64,000 nt of DNA from Streptomyces sp. NBC_00878 (lineage in GTDB: Bacteria; Actinomycetota; Actinomycetes; Streptomycetales; Streptomycetaceae): positions 8,928,001-8,992,000 of the forward strand of contig NZ_JAPEOK010000001.1 of the NCBI RefSeq assembly GCF_026341515.1. The letters are read 5' to 3'. The notes under the pieces are model-generated. The model did no database searches. It had not been told where the DNA came from and worked only from the letters and a program-made list of their open reading frames with translations. This document shows, one piece after another, positions 33,742 to 41,389 of this stretch. Positions within the stretch are counted from its first letter, which is position 1, and each line of letters begins with the position of its first letter. A program made the translations under genes and the position numbers.

Positions 33742-35262
33742 ATGTCTGCCGAATTCGACGGCAAAATCACACGCAATATCCGCTCCTTCGCATCGGCGCC
33801 CGCTCTGCCGGAACGTCGCGCCGTCCTGGAGCGCGAACAACGCATACGTGCACTCTCAGAGGCGGACCTTGATGTCATACGGCTCGTCAACGATCCGCTC
33901 TTTCCTCGCTGGATGGAGCAGATTAAATCAATAGGCGGATGCGCCCATCCGGTGCACCTGTCTGGCGCTACGACTACGTGGGACGCCACGACGGGTGAGG
34001 TGATCTCGGCCTACTCGACGGCCCATGAGCCCGGGGAGCGGCTGCCCGTGCGGTGCCGTAACCGGCGCTCCTCGGTGTGTGAGCCGTGCTCGTACCTGCA
34101 TGCCGGGGACACCTTCCAACTGGTGCGCTCCGGGCTGCTGGGCGGCAAGGGGGTCCCTGAGACAGTCACGGGGCAACCGCGCCTGTTCGTCACGCTCACG
34201 GCTCCGTCGTTCGGTCTGGTCCATCACGTCGTGCAGGGCGGGCGGTGCCGTCCCCGCCGGGAAGATCCCCGGTGTGAGCACGGGCGTTCGCTTGCCTGTA
34301 TGCACGTCCACGATGAGGATGATCCGCTGCTCGGTCGGCCGCTCTGTGCGGACTGCTACGACTATGTGGGGCACGTGCTGTGGCACGCCCACGCCGGTCG
34401 GCTGTGGGACCGGTTCACCACGGGGGTGCGCCGGTGCCTGGCGACGGCTGGCGGGATAGCTCGGTCTCGGCTCGGTGATCACCTGGTGGTGTCGTTCGCG
34501 AAGGTCGCCGAGTACCAGAGGCGGGCGGCGGTGCACTTCCATGCCGTGGTCCGGCTCGACGGGGCGGGCGGTCCTGGTGATCCGTCTCCGGCGTGGGCAA
34601 CGGGTGAGTTGCTGGACGACGCGGTCCGTGCGGCTGCCGGGTCGGCGAGTGCGAGGGTGCCCGAGTCGGACGCGTACAGCACCGAACTACTCACTCTGGG
34701 CGATCAGTTGGACGTCCGGCCGATTAGGGCGTTCGGCGATGAGGACGGTGTCAGTGATGACGCGGTGGCCGCCTACGTGGCCAAGTACGTGTCCAAGGGG
34801 GCCGCTGACAGCGGTGCAGGGCTCGACTACTCCGTATCGAGCCTGGAGGACATCCGGGCGGCTGCCGTCACGCCCCACATCCGGGCCCTGATGGGCACGT
34901 GTTGGCGCTTGGGTGGCCTGGCCGAACTGGAACACCTCAGGCTGCGGTTCTGGGCTCACGCGCTCGGCTACCGGGGCCACATCCTCACCAAATCCCGCCG
35001 CTACTCCACCACCTACGCCGCACTACGGGCCGTCCGCGCCGACTACTTGCGCTCCGCTACCGGAACGCCTGCGGACGCATCGCGCAGCGTGACGGAATCG
35101 GCCTGGCGCTACGTCGGCTCCGGCCACACTCCCGGGGCCGCCCAACTCGCCGCAGGAATCGCCGAAGACCTCGCACGGTCCCGGCAACTTCATAAGGAAG
35201 CAGAAGAAGACGAGGAGTGGCTTGGGGGCGTAAGTGGTGAGCGGGGAGAGGTGAACGAGTGA
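33742..35262 (+). CDS. RepSA-type replication initiator (HUH endonuclease)
   Basis: 506 residues, matching the pSAM2 RepSA family of actinomycete plasmids and integrative elements. The HUH metal site is VHFHAVVRLDG (His265, His267) and the catalytic tyrosine region is AAYVAKYVSKG (Tyr345, Tyr349). Two Cys-rich zinc-like patches lie in the N-terminal half (CRNRRSSVCEPC; CRPRREDPRCEHG...CADC). The protein nicks one strand at the origin to start rolling-circle replication of the excised circle. The stop codon overlaps the GTG of a 22-codon ORF. Confidence 0.9.
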   Translation: MSAEFDGKITRNIRSFASAPALPERRAVLEREQRIRALSEADLDVIRLVNDPLFPRWMEQIKSIGGCAHPVHLSGATTTWDATTGEVISAYSTAHEPGERLPVRCRNRRSSVCEPCSYLHAGDTFQLVRSGLLGGKGVPETVTGQPRLFVTLTAPSFGLVHHVVQGGRCRPRREDPRCEHGRSLACMHVHDEDDPLLGRPLCADCYDYVGHVLWHAHAGRLWDRFTTGVRRCLATAGGIARSRLGDHLVVSFAKVAEYQRRAAVHFHAVVRLDGAGGPGDPSPAWATGELLDDAVRAAAGSASARVPESDAYSTELLTLGDQLDVRPIRAFGDEDGVSDDAVAAYVAKYVSKGAADSGAGLDYSVSSLEDIRAAAVTPHIRALMGTCWRLGGLAELEHLRLRFWAHALGYRGHILTKSRRYSTTYAALRAVRADYLRSATGTPADASRSVTESAWRYVGSGHTPGAAQLAAGIAEDLARSRQLHKEAEEDEEWLGGVSGERGEVNE

Positions 35263-35327
35263 CGGTTCGGGTGTACCGAGTAAGTGAGAATGGAGAGCGG
35301 ACACTCGTCCGGGTAAAGAAGTCCTGA
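35259..35327 (+). CDS. Tiny ORF translationally coupled to rep
   Basis: 22 residues, MTVRVYRVSENGERTLVRVKKS, GTG start overlapping the rep stop (GTGA). Despite its size the beta-strand/turn pattern (VRVYRV-SENGER-TLVRVK) looks designed rather than random, and an intrinsic terminator begins five bases after its stop. This is consistent with a real last gene of the rep unit. Function unknown. Confidence 0.5.
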   Translation: MTVRVYRVSENGERTLVRVKKS

Positions 35328-35331
35328 TGCA

Positions 35332-35369
35332 AAGAAACCCCGGTTCCCTTGTGGGGGCCGGGGTTTCTT
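35332..35369. terminator. Terminator between rep unit and integrase
   Basis: AAGAAACCCCGG (35332-35343) and CCGGGGTTTCTT (35358-35369) form a perfect 12-bp stem with a 14-base loop. The A-rich and T-rich ends make it a U-tract terminator in both directions, which suits the convergent rep and integrase genes. Confidence 0.88.
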
Positions 35370-35375
35370 ACGTTC

Positions 35376-36944
35376 TCAGAAACCAGTCTTGAAGGCGTCC
35401 TCTCGGATTACCAGTCGCTCTCTCACATCCTCGGGAATCAGTAGGTCCGCCTCAACTTCGTTGGACTCGTCGTATCCCACCTCAAACTTGATACCGGCAC
35501 GCAACAGGTCCCGAGACATGGATTCCATGCCTCCATCCTCCCACTGCTGTTGGTACGTGCGACCACCATGAGTGAATACCCACCTGTCTTTGGTGCTCTC
35601 CGGGTCGATTTCGTCCATCTGGTTGAGCAGGGACTGAAGGGTTTCCTCTGCGGTCTCTTTGACGAATCCCCCTCGGTCGAAGCGGCCCCCTGGGGCGAGA
35701 CCTTCCATGTAGTACTTGATGGATGCTTCTACCTGACGGAGTTGGTCCCGAATTTCCGCACCACGGGCGTACTCCCTGTACTCGACGGGGTGGTCCCCAA
35801 GTTCTTCAAGTACGGCCTCTACAAGAGCCGCGTAAAGCTCTTGAGGGTCTGCTCCCTTGCCCCCACATACGCGGCAGCGAAGGTACTTGTACCGAACTCC
35901 ACGGCTGGTAGACGTTCGTACGGTGTAGTTTCCCTTGCACTCGCGGCAGACGATCACGCCAAGAAACTTGGTTGCCCCCGCAGTCCACGGATTCTCATTG
36001 GTTCGGCTGGCCCGGTCCAAGGCGCCCTGTAGCTTGTCGAACTCGTCCCGGGTCAGGATCGGGTCCGCTACCTTGATTGGATTGCCCTTGGTGTCGAGGA
36101 CTTCCTTTGATCGCTTCCGCCCGGATCTCCCAGAGACTTCAACCCGCAGCCCCTTGATTGCCGGGTTGCGGAGCTGAATTAGGAGCGTCGTTGAGGTCCA
36201 CTTTCCACCGTTGGCCCCCGGGATGCCCGCGCGGTTGAGGATCTTGGCCATTCTTGAGGCAGAGACGCCACGGAGTGCCGCCCCGTAGGCCCATCGCAAG
36301 ACCTTGTAGCTATGAGGGTCAATTGCGAGGCGAACCTTTTCGCCCTTGTCCTTCTCCGTAACATATCCATATGGAGGCCGCCCGATAATCCAGACGTCTT
36401 GTGTCTTCGCATGCTGCCACAAGGACGCAACCCGGATGCCAGTGTTCGCGGCCTCGATCTCCGCCATGCCAGCAATGAGAGAGACGATCGTTTTGCCCAT
36501 GGTGCTGGAGAGGTCGATGGGGTCGTGAAGGGATTTGAGGTTCTTCCCGTATTCCTGGCACCATTTGATAATCACTTGTAGGTCCAGGATGCGGCGGACG
36601 AAGCGGTCCAGCTTCCAGAACATCAGGACGTCGAACTCTGGGGACCGGTCGTTGAGCCAGCCTCCCAGTTCCTTGCGCTTCCATGGCGGGACCTTCGTAG
36701 CCGAGACGTTCAGGTCCCTGGCGACACCCACAACCCTGACCCGGTCGTCGTTCGCCTTGCGCCAGAGGTCTAACTCCTGGCGCACCGGAGACGTCGTGTC
36801 GTCGGTCAGGATCGACAGGCGGACTGAGAGCAGCGCGCGCGGAGAGTCGTCCGGAAGTTGCTCGTTCACGGCCTTGAGATGCGCAAGCTCGGTCAGCTCG
36901 CCCTCTGTCCATGGGTGCTCAAGGCTCACTGTCGCGGTCGTCAT
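35376..36944 (-). CDS. Large serine recombinase (integrase) of the element
   Basis: 522 residues. The catalytic domain carries VRLSILTDDTTSPVRQ with nucleophile Ser44, and EFDVLMFWKLDRFVRR and GKTIVSLIAGMAEIEAANTGIR with the family Arg residues. A recombinase domain follows (about 195-290, RPPYGYVTEKDKG, RNPAIKGLRV), then a zinc ribbon with two CxxC pairs (CRECKGNY...CRVCGG) and a coiled-coil region. It catalyses attP x attB recombination with a 2-bp crossover. The gene starts about 40 bp from the right core and reads away from it, the common layout. No directionality factor was identified. Confidence 0.95.
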   Translation of the reverse strand: MTTATVSLEHPWTEGELTELAHLKAVNEQLPDDSPRALLSVRLSILTDDTTSPVRQELDLWRKANDDRVRVVGVARDLNVSATKVPPWKRKELGGWLNDRSPEFDVLMFWKLDRFVRRILDLQVIIKWCQEYGKNLKSLHDPIDLSSTMGKTIVSLIAGMAEIEAANTGIRVASLWQHAKTQDVWIIGRPPYGYVTEKDKGEKVRLAIDPHSYKVLRWAYGAALRGVSASRMAKILNRAGIPGANGGKWTSTTLLIQLRNPAIKGLRVEVSGRSGRKRSKEVLDTKGNPIKVADPILTRDEFDKLQGALDRASRTNENPWTAGATKFLGVIVCRECKGNYTVRTSTSRGVRYKYLRCRVCGGKGADPQELYAALVEAVLEELGDHPVEYREYARGAEIRDQLRQVEASIKYYMEGLAPGGRFDRGGFVKETAEETLQSLLNQMDEIDPESTKDRWVFTHGGRTYQQQWEDGGMESMSRDLLRAGIKFEVGYDESNEVEADLLIPEDVRERLVIREDAFKTGF

Positions 36945-36982
36945 GCGGCAAGCTTAGCCAGTTGTCATGTTGGATACACCTG

Positions 36983-36991
36983 CCCGCAGCT
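36983..36991 (+). other. Right attachment site core
   Basis: CCCGCAGCT again, followed by host sequence CTACTGGAACATCGGG. The bases to its left (GTTGGATACACCTG) belong to the element. Compared with the left core the flanking match continues as nTAnTGG on the right side, so both halves preserve the codons for Leu-Tyr-Trp. Confidence 0.7.
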
Positions 36992-37304
36992 CTACTGGAA
37001 CATCGGGTTCGCCGCCGCCGACTACGCGAAGCTCGTCCCCTGGTGGGCCGAGGTCGCGCGCGACAGCGACACCAAGCTGTACGTCGGTGAGGCGCTCTAC
37101 AAGGCCGGTGACCCCGCGCAGCCCGCGGCCTGGCAGGACGCGGCCGAACTGTCCCGGCACCTCACCTTCGCGCGGGACCACCCGGAGGTGGGCGGGCACA
37201 TCTTCTTCTCCGCCAGGGAAGTGGCGGCCGACCGCATCGGAGCCATGGCACGCGTGGTCGCCGACCACTACCAGCAGCCGGCGAAACGCGCGCGCAAGGC
37301 CTAG
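36983..37304 (+). pseudogene. Displaced 3' end of the GHL10 gene
   Basis: The original tail of the gene interrupted at 28592, beginning PQLYWNIGFAAADYAKLVPWWAEVA and ending RARKA. It is the host version (104 residues after the Gln codon, G/C-ending codons). It has no start codon or promoter of its own now. Excision of the element would rejoin it to the N-terminal 310 codons. Its stop codon TAG shares CTAG with the stop of the convergent DUF1918 gene. Confidence 0.88.
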
Positions 37305-37495
37305 CGGGTGTTCTCGTGGTGCTGGACCACACAGTCGGGGCCGGGGGACATCAGGGTCTCGTGGCCGTCCTCGAAGCGGACGCGGTAGGGGGGATTCCCC
37401 TGCTGCCCGAGCACCTCGATGACTTCCGCGACCCGATCGTGCTGCCCGACGATCCTGCCGTGCACCAGCAGATGGTCGCCTACGGTTGCTTGCAT
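37301..37495 (-). CDS. DUF1918 domain protein
   Basis: 64 residues from ATG 37495, with GAGGAGG eight bases upstream. The sequence MQATVGDHLLVHGRIVGQHDRVAEVIEVLG...PYRVRFEDGHETLMSPGPD is a full DUF1918 (small SH3-like barrel, actinobacterial). Possibly nucleic-acid binding, but no function is established. An earlier start at 37561 is rejected because it would include the ribosome-binding site. Confidence 0.88.
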   Translation of the reverse strand: MQATVGDHLLVHGRIVGQHDRVAEVIEVLGQQGNPPYRVRFEDGHETLMSPGPDCVVQHHENTR

Positions 37496-37588
37496 CTGTA
37501 GGGCCTCCTCGTTTCGCACGGGAGTAGCGGTTGGTAGCCGCAAGTCTACGGCGGGTGGCACCGGTGGGGACCGGTCCGTAAGGGCCGC

Positions 37589-38581
37589 TCAGCCTCGTGC
37601 ACGTTGGGTGACGGCGATGCAGACAAGCACGGCCGCCGCCGTCAGAGGTGCGGCCGGTGTCAGGTGCTCGCCCAGGAGCAGTACCGACCACACCAGTGTG
37701 AGCAGCGGCTGCGCCAACTGCAACTGGCTGGCCTTGGGGATGCCGATCGCCGCCATACCGCGGTACCAGACGACCAGGCCCAGGAACTGCGAGCCTGCCG
37801 CGATCCACAGCACTCCGGCCACGCTGTGCGCGGTCAGCTGCACGGGCTCGTACGACAGCGCGATCGCGGACACGGGCACCGTCAGGGGCAGGCACAGGAC
37901 CAGCGCCCAGCCGATGACCTGCCAGCCCGGCATGACGCGGGCCAGTCGGCCGCCCTCCGTGTACCCGGCGGCGCAGACCAGCAGGGATCCGAAGAGGTAG
38001 GCGTCCGCGCTGGTGAGCGCGCCGCCGCTCTGCTGCACGGTGAACGCGATCACCACCGCCGCGCCCGCGAGCGCCGCGACCCAGAAGGTGCGGGAGGGGC
38101 GCGTGCCGACGCGCAGCGCCGAGAACACGGCCGTCGTCAGGGGGAGCAGTCCGACCACGACCGCGGCGTGCGCGGTGGTCGACGTCTGAAGGGCGAGAGC
38201 CGTCAGCATCGGGAATCCGAGCACGACTCCGGCGGCGACGACTGCCAGGCCCGCCCAGTGACGGCGACCGGGGAACGGTATGCGCAGGCCAAGGAGGCAG
38301 CTGCCCGCGATGGCCGCCGCCAGGACGGTCCGTACGGCGACGAGCGACCAGGGGCCGAAACCCTCCAGGCCCCAGACGGTGGCCGGGAAGCTGAGGGAGA
38401 ACGTGGTGACCCCGAGGGCGGCCTGGAGGGTGCCGGCCCGCGTGGCGGAGCCCCGACCGGAGGAGCCCCGACCGGCAGAGCCCCGGTCGGTGGCGAACAG
38501 AGCGGGACCGGATTCGACGGGACCGGGTTCGGCGGGCACCGCTATCGCGGTCTGCGCAGTAGCGCTATCCTGTGCTCTCAT
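37589..38581 (-). CDS. DMT-superfamily transporter (EamA)
   Basis: 330 residues with ten predicted membrane helices in two EamA repeats (about 50-175 and 190-325). The first 45 residues are hydrophilic and repetitive (GSAGRGSSGRGSATRAG). It is an inner-membrane exporter or permease for small metabolites, possibly amino acids. Its ATG shares the tetranucleotide CATG (38579-38582) with the start of the divergent MocR regulator, which probably controls it. The low-complexity N terminus leaves a later start possible. Confidence 0.85.
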   Translation of the reverse strand: MRAQDSATAQTAIAVPAEPGPVESGPALFATDRGSAGRGSSGRGSATRAGTLQAALGVTTFSLSFPATVWGLEGFGPWSLVAVRTVLAAAIAGSCLLGLRIPFPGRRHWAGLAVVAAGVVLGFPMLTALALQTSTTAHAAVVVGLLPLTTAVFSALRVGTRPSRTFWVAALAGAAVVIAFTVQQSGGALTSADAYLFGSLLVCAAGYTEGGRLARVMPGWQVIGWALVLCLPLTVPVSAIALSYEPVQLTAHSVAGVLWIAAGSQFLGLVVWYRGMAAIGIPKASQLQLAQPLLTLVWSVLLLGEHLTPAAPLTAAAVLVCIAVTQRARG

Positions 38582-38600
38582 GCAAGAGCGTAGCAGTGTC
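38561..38600. promoter_or_regulatory. Overlapping divergent promoters around a shared CATG
   Basis: Both start codons lie in CATG at 38579-38582, so neither gene can have a leader unless its transcript begins within the other gene. TATCCT at 38566-38571 is eight bases before the plus-strand ATG, and on the minus strand TACGCT lies five bases before the transporter ATG. Both positions suit leaderless transcripts. No ribosome-binding site is present for either gene. Confidence 0.5.
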
Positions 38601-40019
38601 GGTGATCTGGCGAGTCAGTTGAGAAGTGAGCTGAACCGCTACTCTCCAGGTGGAAAGCTGCCGTCGAGCCGGGCCCTCGTCGAGCGGTTCCGGGTGAGTC
38701 CGGTGACCGTGTCCAGGGCGCTGGCCCAGCTGGCCGCCGAGGGGCTGGTGGTCACCCGGCCCGGAGCGGGAGCGTTCCGGGCCGCGCCGCGTGACACCGG
38801 ACCGGCCGTCGGGGACACCTCCTGGCAGGAGGTCGCGCTGAGCGCGGACGCCGCCGCCGAACTCGTACCGCGCACGGTGGACGCCTCCGCGGTGCTCGTC
38901 ACGCTCGCCGCCCCGCCGCCGGGAGTCGTCGAGTTCAACGGCGGCTATCTGCACCCCTCGCTCCAGCCGGAGCGGGCGATGGCCGCCGCGCTGTCCCGGG
39001 CGGGCCGCCGCCCCGGCGCCTGGGGACGTCCGCCGGTGGACGGGCTGCCCGAGCTGCGCGAGTGGTTCGCGCGGGGCATCGGCGACGCCGTCACCGCCGC
39101 CGAGGTACTGATCACGGCGGGCGGCCAGTCCGCGCTGACCACCGCGCTGCGCGCACTCGCCCCGCCCGGCGCTCCCGTCCTCGTCGAGTCGCCCACCTAT
39201 CCCGGCATGCTGGCGATCGCCCGAGCCGCCGGTCTCAGGCCCGTGCCGGTGCCCGTGGACCGGGACGGTGTGAAACCGGCGCTCCTCGCCGACGCCTTCA
39301 GGGCGACCGGTGCCCGCGTCTTCGTCTGCCAGCCGCTCTTCCAGAACCCGACCGGCGCGGTGCTCGCCCCCGAGCGGCGCGGCGAGGTGCTGCGGATCGC
39401 GCGCGACGCGGCCGCGTTCGTCGTCGAGGACGACTTCGTACGCCGTCTTGTGCACGAGGACGCGGGGCCGCTGCCGCGTCCGCTGGCCGCGGACGACCCC
39501 GACGGAGTCGTCGTGCACGTCGGTTCCCTCACCAAGGCGACCTCGCCGAGCTTCCGGGTGAGCGCGCTGGCCGCCCGCGGGCCCGTACTGGAACGGCTGC
39601 GGGCGATCCAGGTCGTCGACACCTTCTTCGTACCGCGCCCGCTCCAGGAAGCCGCCCTCGAACTCGTCGGCTCGCCCGCCTGGCCCCGCCACCTCCGCGC
39701 CGTCTCGGCCGAGTTGAAGAACCGCCGCGACACGATGACCGCCGCGCTCCGGCTGACACTGCCCGAACTCTCCCTGCCCCACATCCCGTCCGGTGGCTAC
39801 CACCTCTGGCTCCGCCTCCCCGACGGCACGGACGAGCAGGCCCTCCATGCCGCGACTCTCCGCTCGGGCGTCGCCCTCACTCCGGGCCGCCCCTACTTCA
39901 GCGCCGAACCCCCCGCCGCGCACGTGCGGTTGAGCTTCGCCGCCGTCGCGGGCACGGCCGAGATCACCGAGGGCGTACGGAGACTGCGGACGGCCTGTGA
40001 CGAGGTGCTCCGGGTCTGA
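38580..40019 (+). CDS. MocR/PdxR-type regulator (GntR HTH fused to aminotransferase-like domain)
   Basis: 479 residues. N-terminal GntR winged helix (about 1-70: LPSSRALVERFRVSPVTVSRALAQLAAEGLVVTRPGAGAF). C-terminal class I aminotransferase-like domain (about 110-475) with NPTG in CQPLFQNPTGAVL and the PLP lysine at about Lys319 in HVGSLTKATSPSFRVS. Such regulators use PLP as cofactor and usually govern the divergent gene, here the DMT transporter. The ATG at 38580 is required because no start codon follows before the winged helix. Confidence 0.9.
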   Translation: MQERSSVGDLASQLRSELNRYSPGGKLPSSRALVERFRVSPVTVSRALAQLAAEGLVVTRPGAGAFRAAPRDTGPAVGDTSWQEVALSADAAAELVPRTVDASAVLVTLAAPPPGVVEFNGGYLHPSLQPERAMAAALSRAGRRPGAWGRPPVDGLPELREWFARGIGDAVTAAEVLITAGGQSALTTALRALAPPGAPVLVESPTYPGMLAIARAAGLRPVPVPVDRDGVKPALLADAFRATGARVFVCQPLFQNPTGAVLAPERRGEVLRIARDAAAFVVEDDFVRRLVHEDAGPLPRPLAADDPDGVVVHVGSLTKATSPSFRVSALAARGPVLERLRAIQVVDTFFVPRPLQEAALELVGSPAWPRHLRAVSAELKNRRDTMTAALRLTLPELSLPHIPSGGYHLWLRLPDGTDEQALHAATLRSGVALTPGRPYFSAEPPAAHVRLSFAAVAGTAEITEGVRRLRTACDEVLRV

Positions 40020-40135
40020 CCGGGCGTCGACGAACCGATGGCGCCGGGTCTCCGGCGAGCCACTGTCCGTATGCATTCCGTACGTGCCGTCGGTCACCTC
40101 TTGACCTGCGGAGTCCCGCACTCCACCATCGCCGC

Positions 40136-40720
40136 ATGCATGTACGGGTCACGCTTGTCGCCGCCGCCCGCAGCTCCTCGCTGCTCGCCGAGCGCTTCGA
40201 CGACGACCGGCCGCTGGACCAGGCGGGCTGGGGCGAGGTGCAACGCGTGGTGCATGCGCTGCTGCCGTTGGCGGCGGCCGAGCTGCGGTACTGCTCGCCG
40301 ACACCGCGCAGCCGGGCCACCGGTGACGGGCTGGGCCTCAGGCCGCTGGCCCAACCGGCCCTGCGGGACTGCGACATGGGGCGATGGCGCGGTCTGACGC
40401 TGGGCGAGGCGATGGCCCGGGAACCCGGGGCCGTCGACGCCTGGCTCGCCGACCCGTACTCCGCGGTACACGGGGGAGAGTCGCTGGTGGAGTTCGTCCG
40501 GCGGGTGGGCGGCTGGCTCGACACCCGCCCGGCCGACGACGGGGGCCGCATCGTCGCCGTCGCCGAGCCGGCCGTCGTACGCGCCGCGCTCGTCTACGCC
40601 TTGAAGGCGCACCCGTCGGCGTACTGGAATCTCGACATCCGCCCCTTGTCGACGGCCACGCTCACCGGCCGGGCCGGGCGCTGGAACCTCCGCTTCGACG
40701 CGCAGTCGGAACGCCTCTAG
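40136..40720 (+). CDS. Histidine-phosphatase-fold protein with degenerate active site
   Basis: 194 residues with the phosphoglycerate-mutase-like layout (YCSPTPRSRATGDGLGL for the second Arg region; DCDMGRWRGLTLGEAMA; GGESLVEFVRRVGGWLD). The RHG motif that carries the phospho-accepting His is replaced by AAR near residue 11 (VTLVAAARSSSLL), and the second catalytic His site reads VAEPAVVRA with no His. Loss of both His residues suggests a non-catalytic or altered-function protein. Its stop TAG shares CTAG with the convergent DUF6314 gene. Confidence 0.75.
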   Translation: MHVRVTLVAAARSSSLLAERFDDDRPLDQAGWGEVQRVVHALLPLAAAELRYCSPTPRSRATGDGLGLRPLAQPALRDCDMGRWRGLTLGEAMAREPGAVDAWLADPYSAVHGGESLVEFVRRVGGWLDTRPADDGGRIVAVAEPAVVRAALVYALKAHPSAYWNLDIRPLSTATLTGRAGRWNLRFDAQSERL

Positions 40721-41250
40721 TCCGGCTGGGAGTTTCGCCCGGACTCCCGCCCGGACTCCCGCCCGGACTCCCGCCCGGGGTCATGTTCGGCGTCAAGTTC
40801 GGACTCCCGTGTGTAGTCCGTCGTCAGGAGCAGGTCCTTGGTGGGGCCGCCCACCCGCCACACCGTCCGCCAGTGGTCCGCGTCGTGCACGGTGAACTCG
40901 CCGCGGTAGAGGTCCGCCGCGCACGGATGGTCGGTGACGTGCCGCCCGGAAGTCAGGTCCAGGTCGTGGAAGGGGCGGCCGTCCGCGAACCGTACGTCGG
41001 CCCGGCCGCCTCCGTCGTCGCCCGCCAGGAACCGCAGGGTCCGCTCGGCCGGGCGGGCCGCGTCCTGCCACACGAAGGTGCCGGACTCGTGGTGGAGCAG
41101 CCCGGTCTCCTCGCCGTCCAGCGGCTCGAACACCGTCGTCCCGGTGAAGGCGCCCGCCGCCCCGCTCGCGAGATCCCGCACCGAGCGCTCCACGCGCCAG
41201 CTGCCCGCCAGATACGCCAACACGTCGGTCACCGGCCAGAATTCGGACAT
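40717..41250 (-). CDS. DUF6314 family protein
   Basis: 177 residues from ATG 41250 (MSEFWPVTDVLAYLAGSWRVERSVRD), preceded by GGAGGCGGAAGGG; an ATG at 41286 would add twelve Gly/Glu-rich residues. The lipocalin-like beta pattern (GTTVFEPL, GLLHHESGTFVW, DLYRGEFTVHDADHWRTVWRVGGPTKDLLLTTDY) matches DUF6314. The C-terminal tail repeats GRES three times, encoded by a 12-bp tandem repeat at about 40740-40780. Function unknown. Divergent from the arabinofuranosidase gene. Confidence 0.75.
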   Translation of the reverse strand: MSEFWPVTDVLAYLAGSWRVERSVRDLASGAAGAFTGTTVFEPLDGEETGLLHHESGTFVWQDAARPAERTLRFLAGDDGGGRADVRFADGRPFHDLDLTSGRHVTDHPCAADLYRGEFTVHDADHWRTVWRVGGPTKDLLLTTDYTRESELDAEHDPGRESGRESGRESGRNSQPD

Positions 41251-41317
41251 CCCTTCCGCCTCCCCGGCCTCTCCTGTCCAACCCATTGACGCACTCCCGC
41301 CTCCTACCTATCTTGCC

Positions 41318-41352
41318 GTTCGAAGTATTGATCAATGTCCGATATTTCGAAC
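41318..41352. promoter_or_regulatory. Inverted repeat upstream of arabinofuranosidase gene
   Basis: GTTCGAAGTAT (41318-41328) and ATATTTCGAAC (41342-41352) are near-perfect inverted repeats (one mismatch), with a separate palindrome ATTGATCAAT at 41327-41336 between them. The AT-rich patch stands out from its surroundings and lies 40-70 bp upstream of the start codon. It is a good candidate operator for a sugar-responsive repressor encoded elsewhere. Confidence 0.5.
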
Positions 41353-41389
41353 CACTGTATTGCACGCCTCTCAGAGCCGCGGAGGATCC

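Larger units (their letters stand above)
28592..36991. mobile_element. Integrative element of about 8.4 kb with serine integrase and RepSA, inserted in the GHL10 gene
   Basis: The 9-bp core CCCGCAGCT is present at both ends (28592-28600 and 36983-36991). Joining the left flank to the right flank rebuilds an uninterrupted GHL10 frame. Inside are a large serine recombinase gene starting about 40 bp from the right end, a HUH initiator, an XRE/DUF397 pair, small ORFs, a radical SAM protein and a kinase-like protein. GC is visibly lower than in the flanks. It resembles an actinomycete integrative element (AICE) but has a serine rather than tyrosine integrase, a protein-coding rather than tRNA target, and no FtsK/TraB gene for transfer. 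Confidence 0.85.

Noticed and set aside
33627..33872. Small ORF overlapping the start of rep in another frame
   Set aside because: It runs into the rep coding region, with Arg-rich composition typical of an off-frame reading; the rep start has its own ribosome-binding site.
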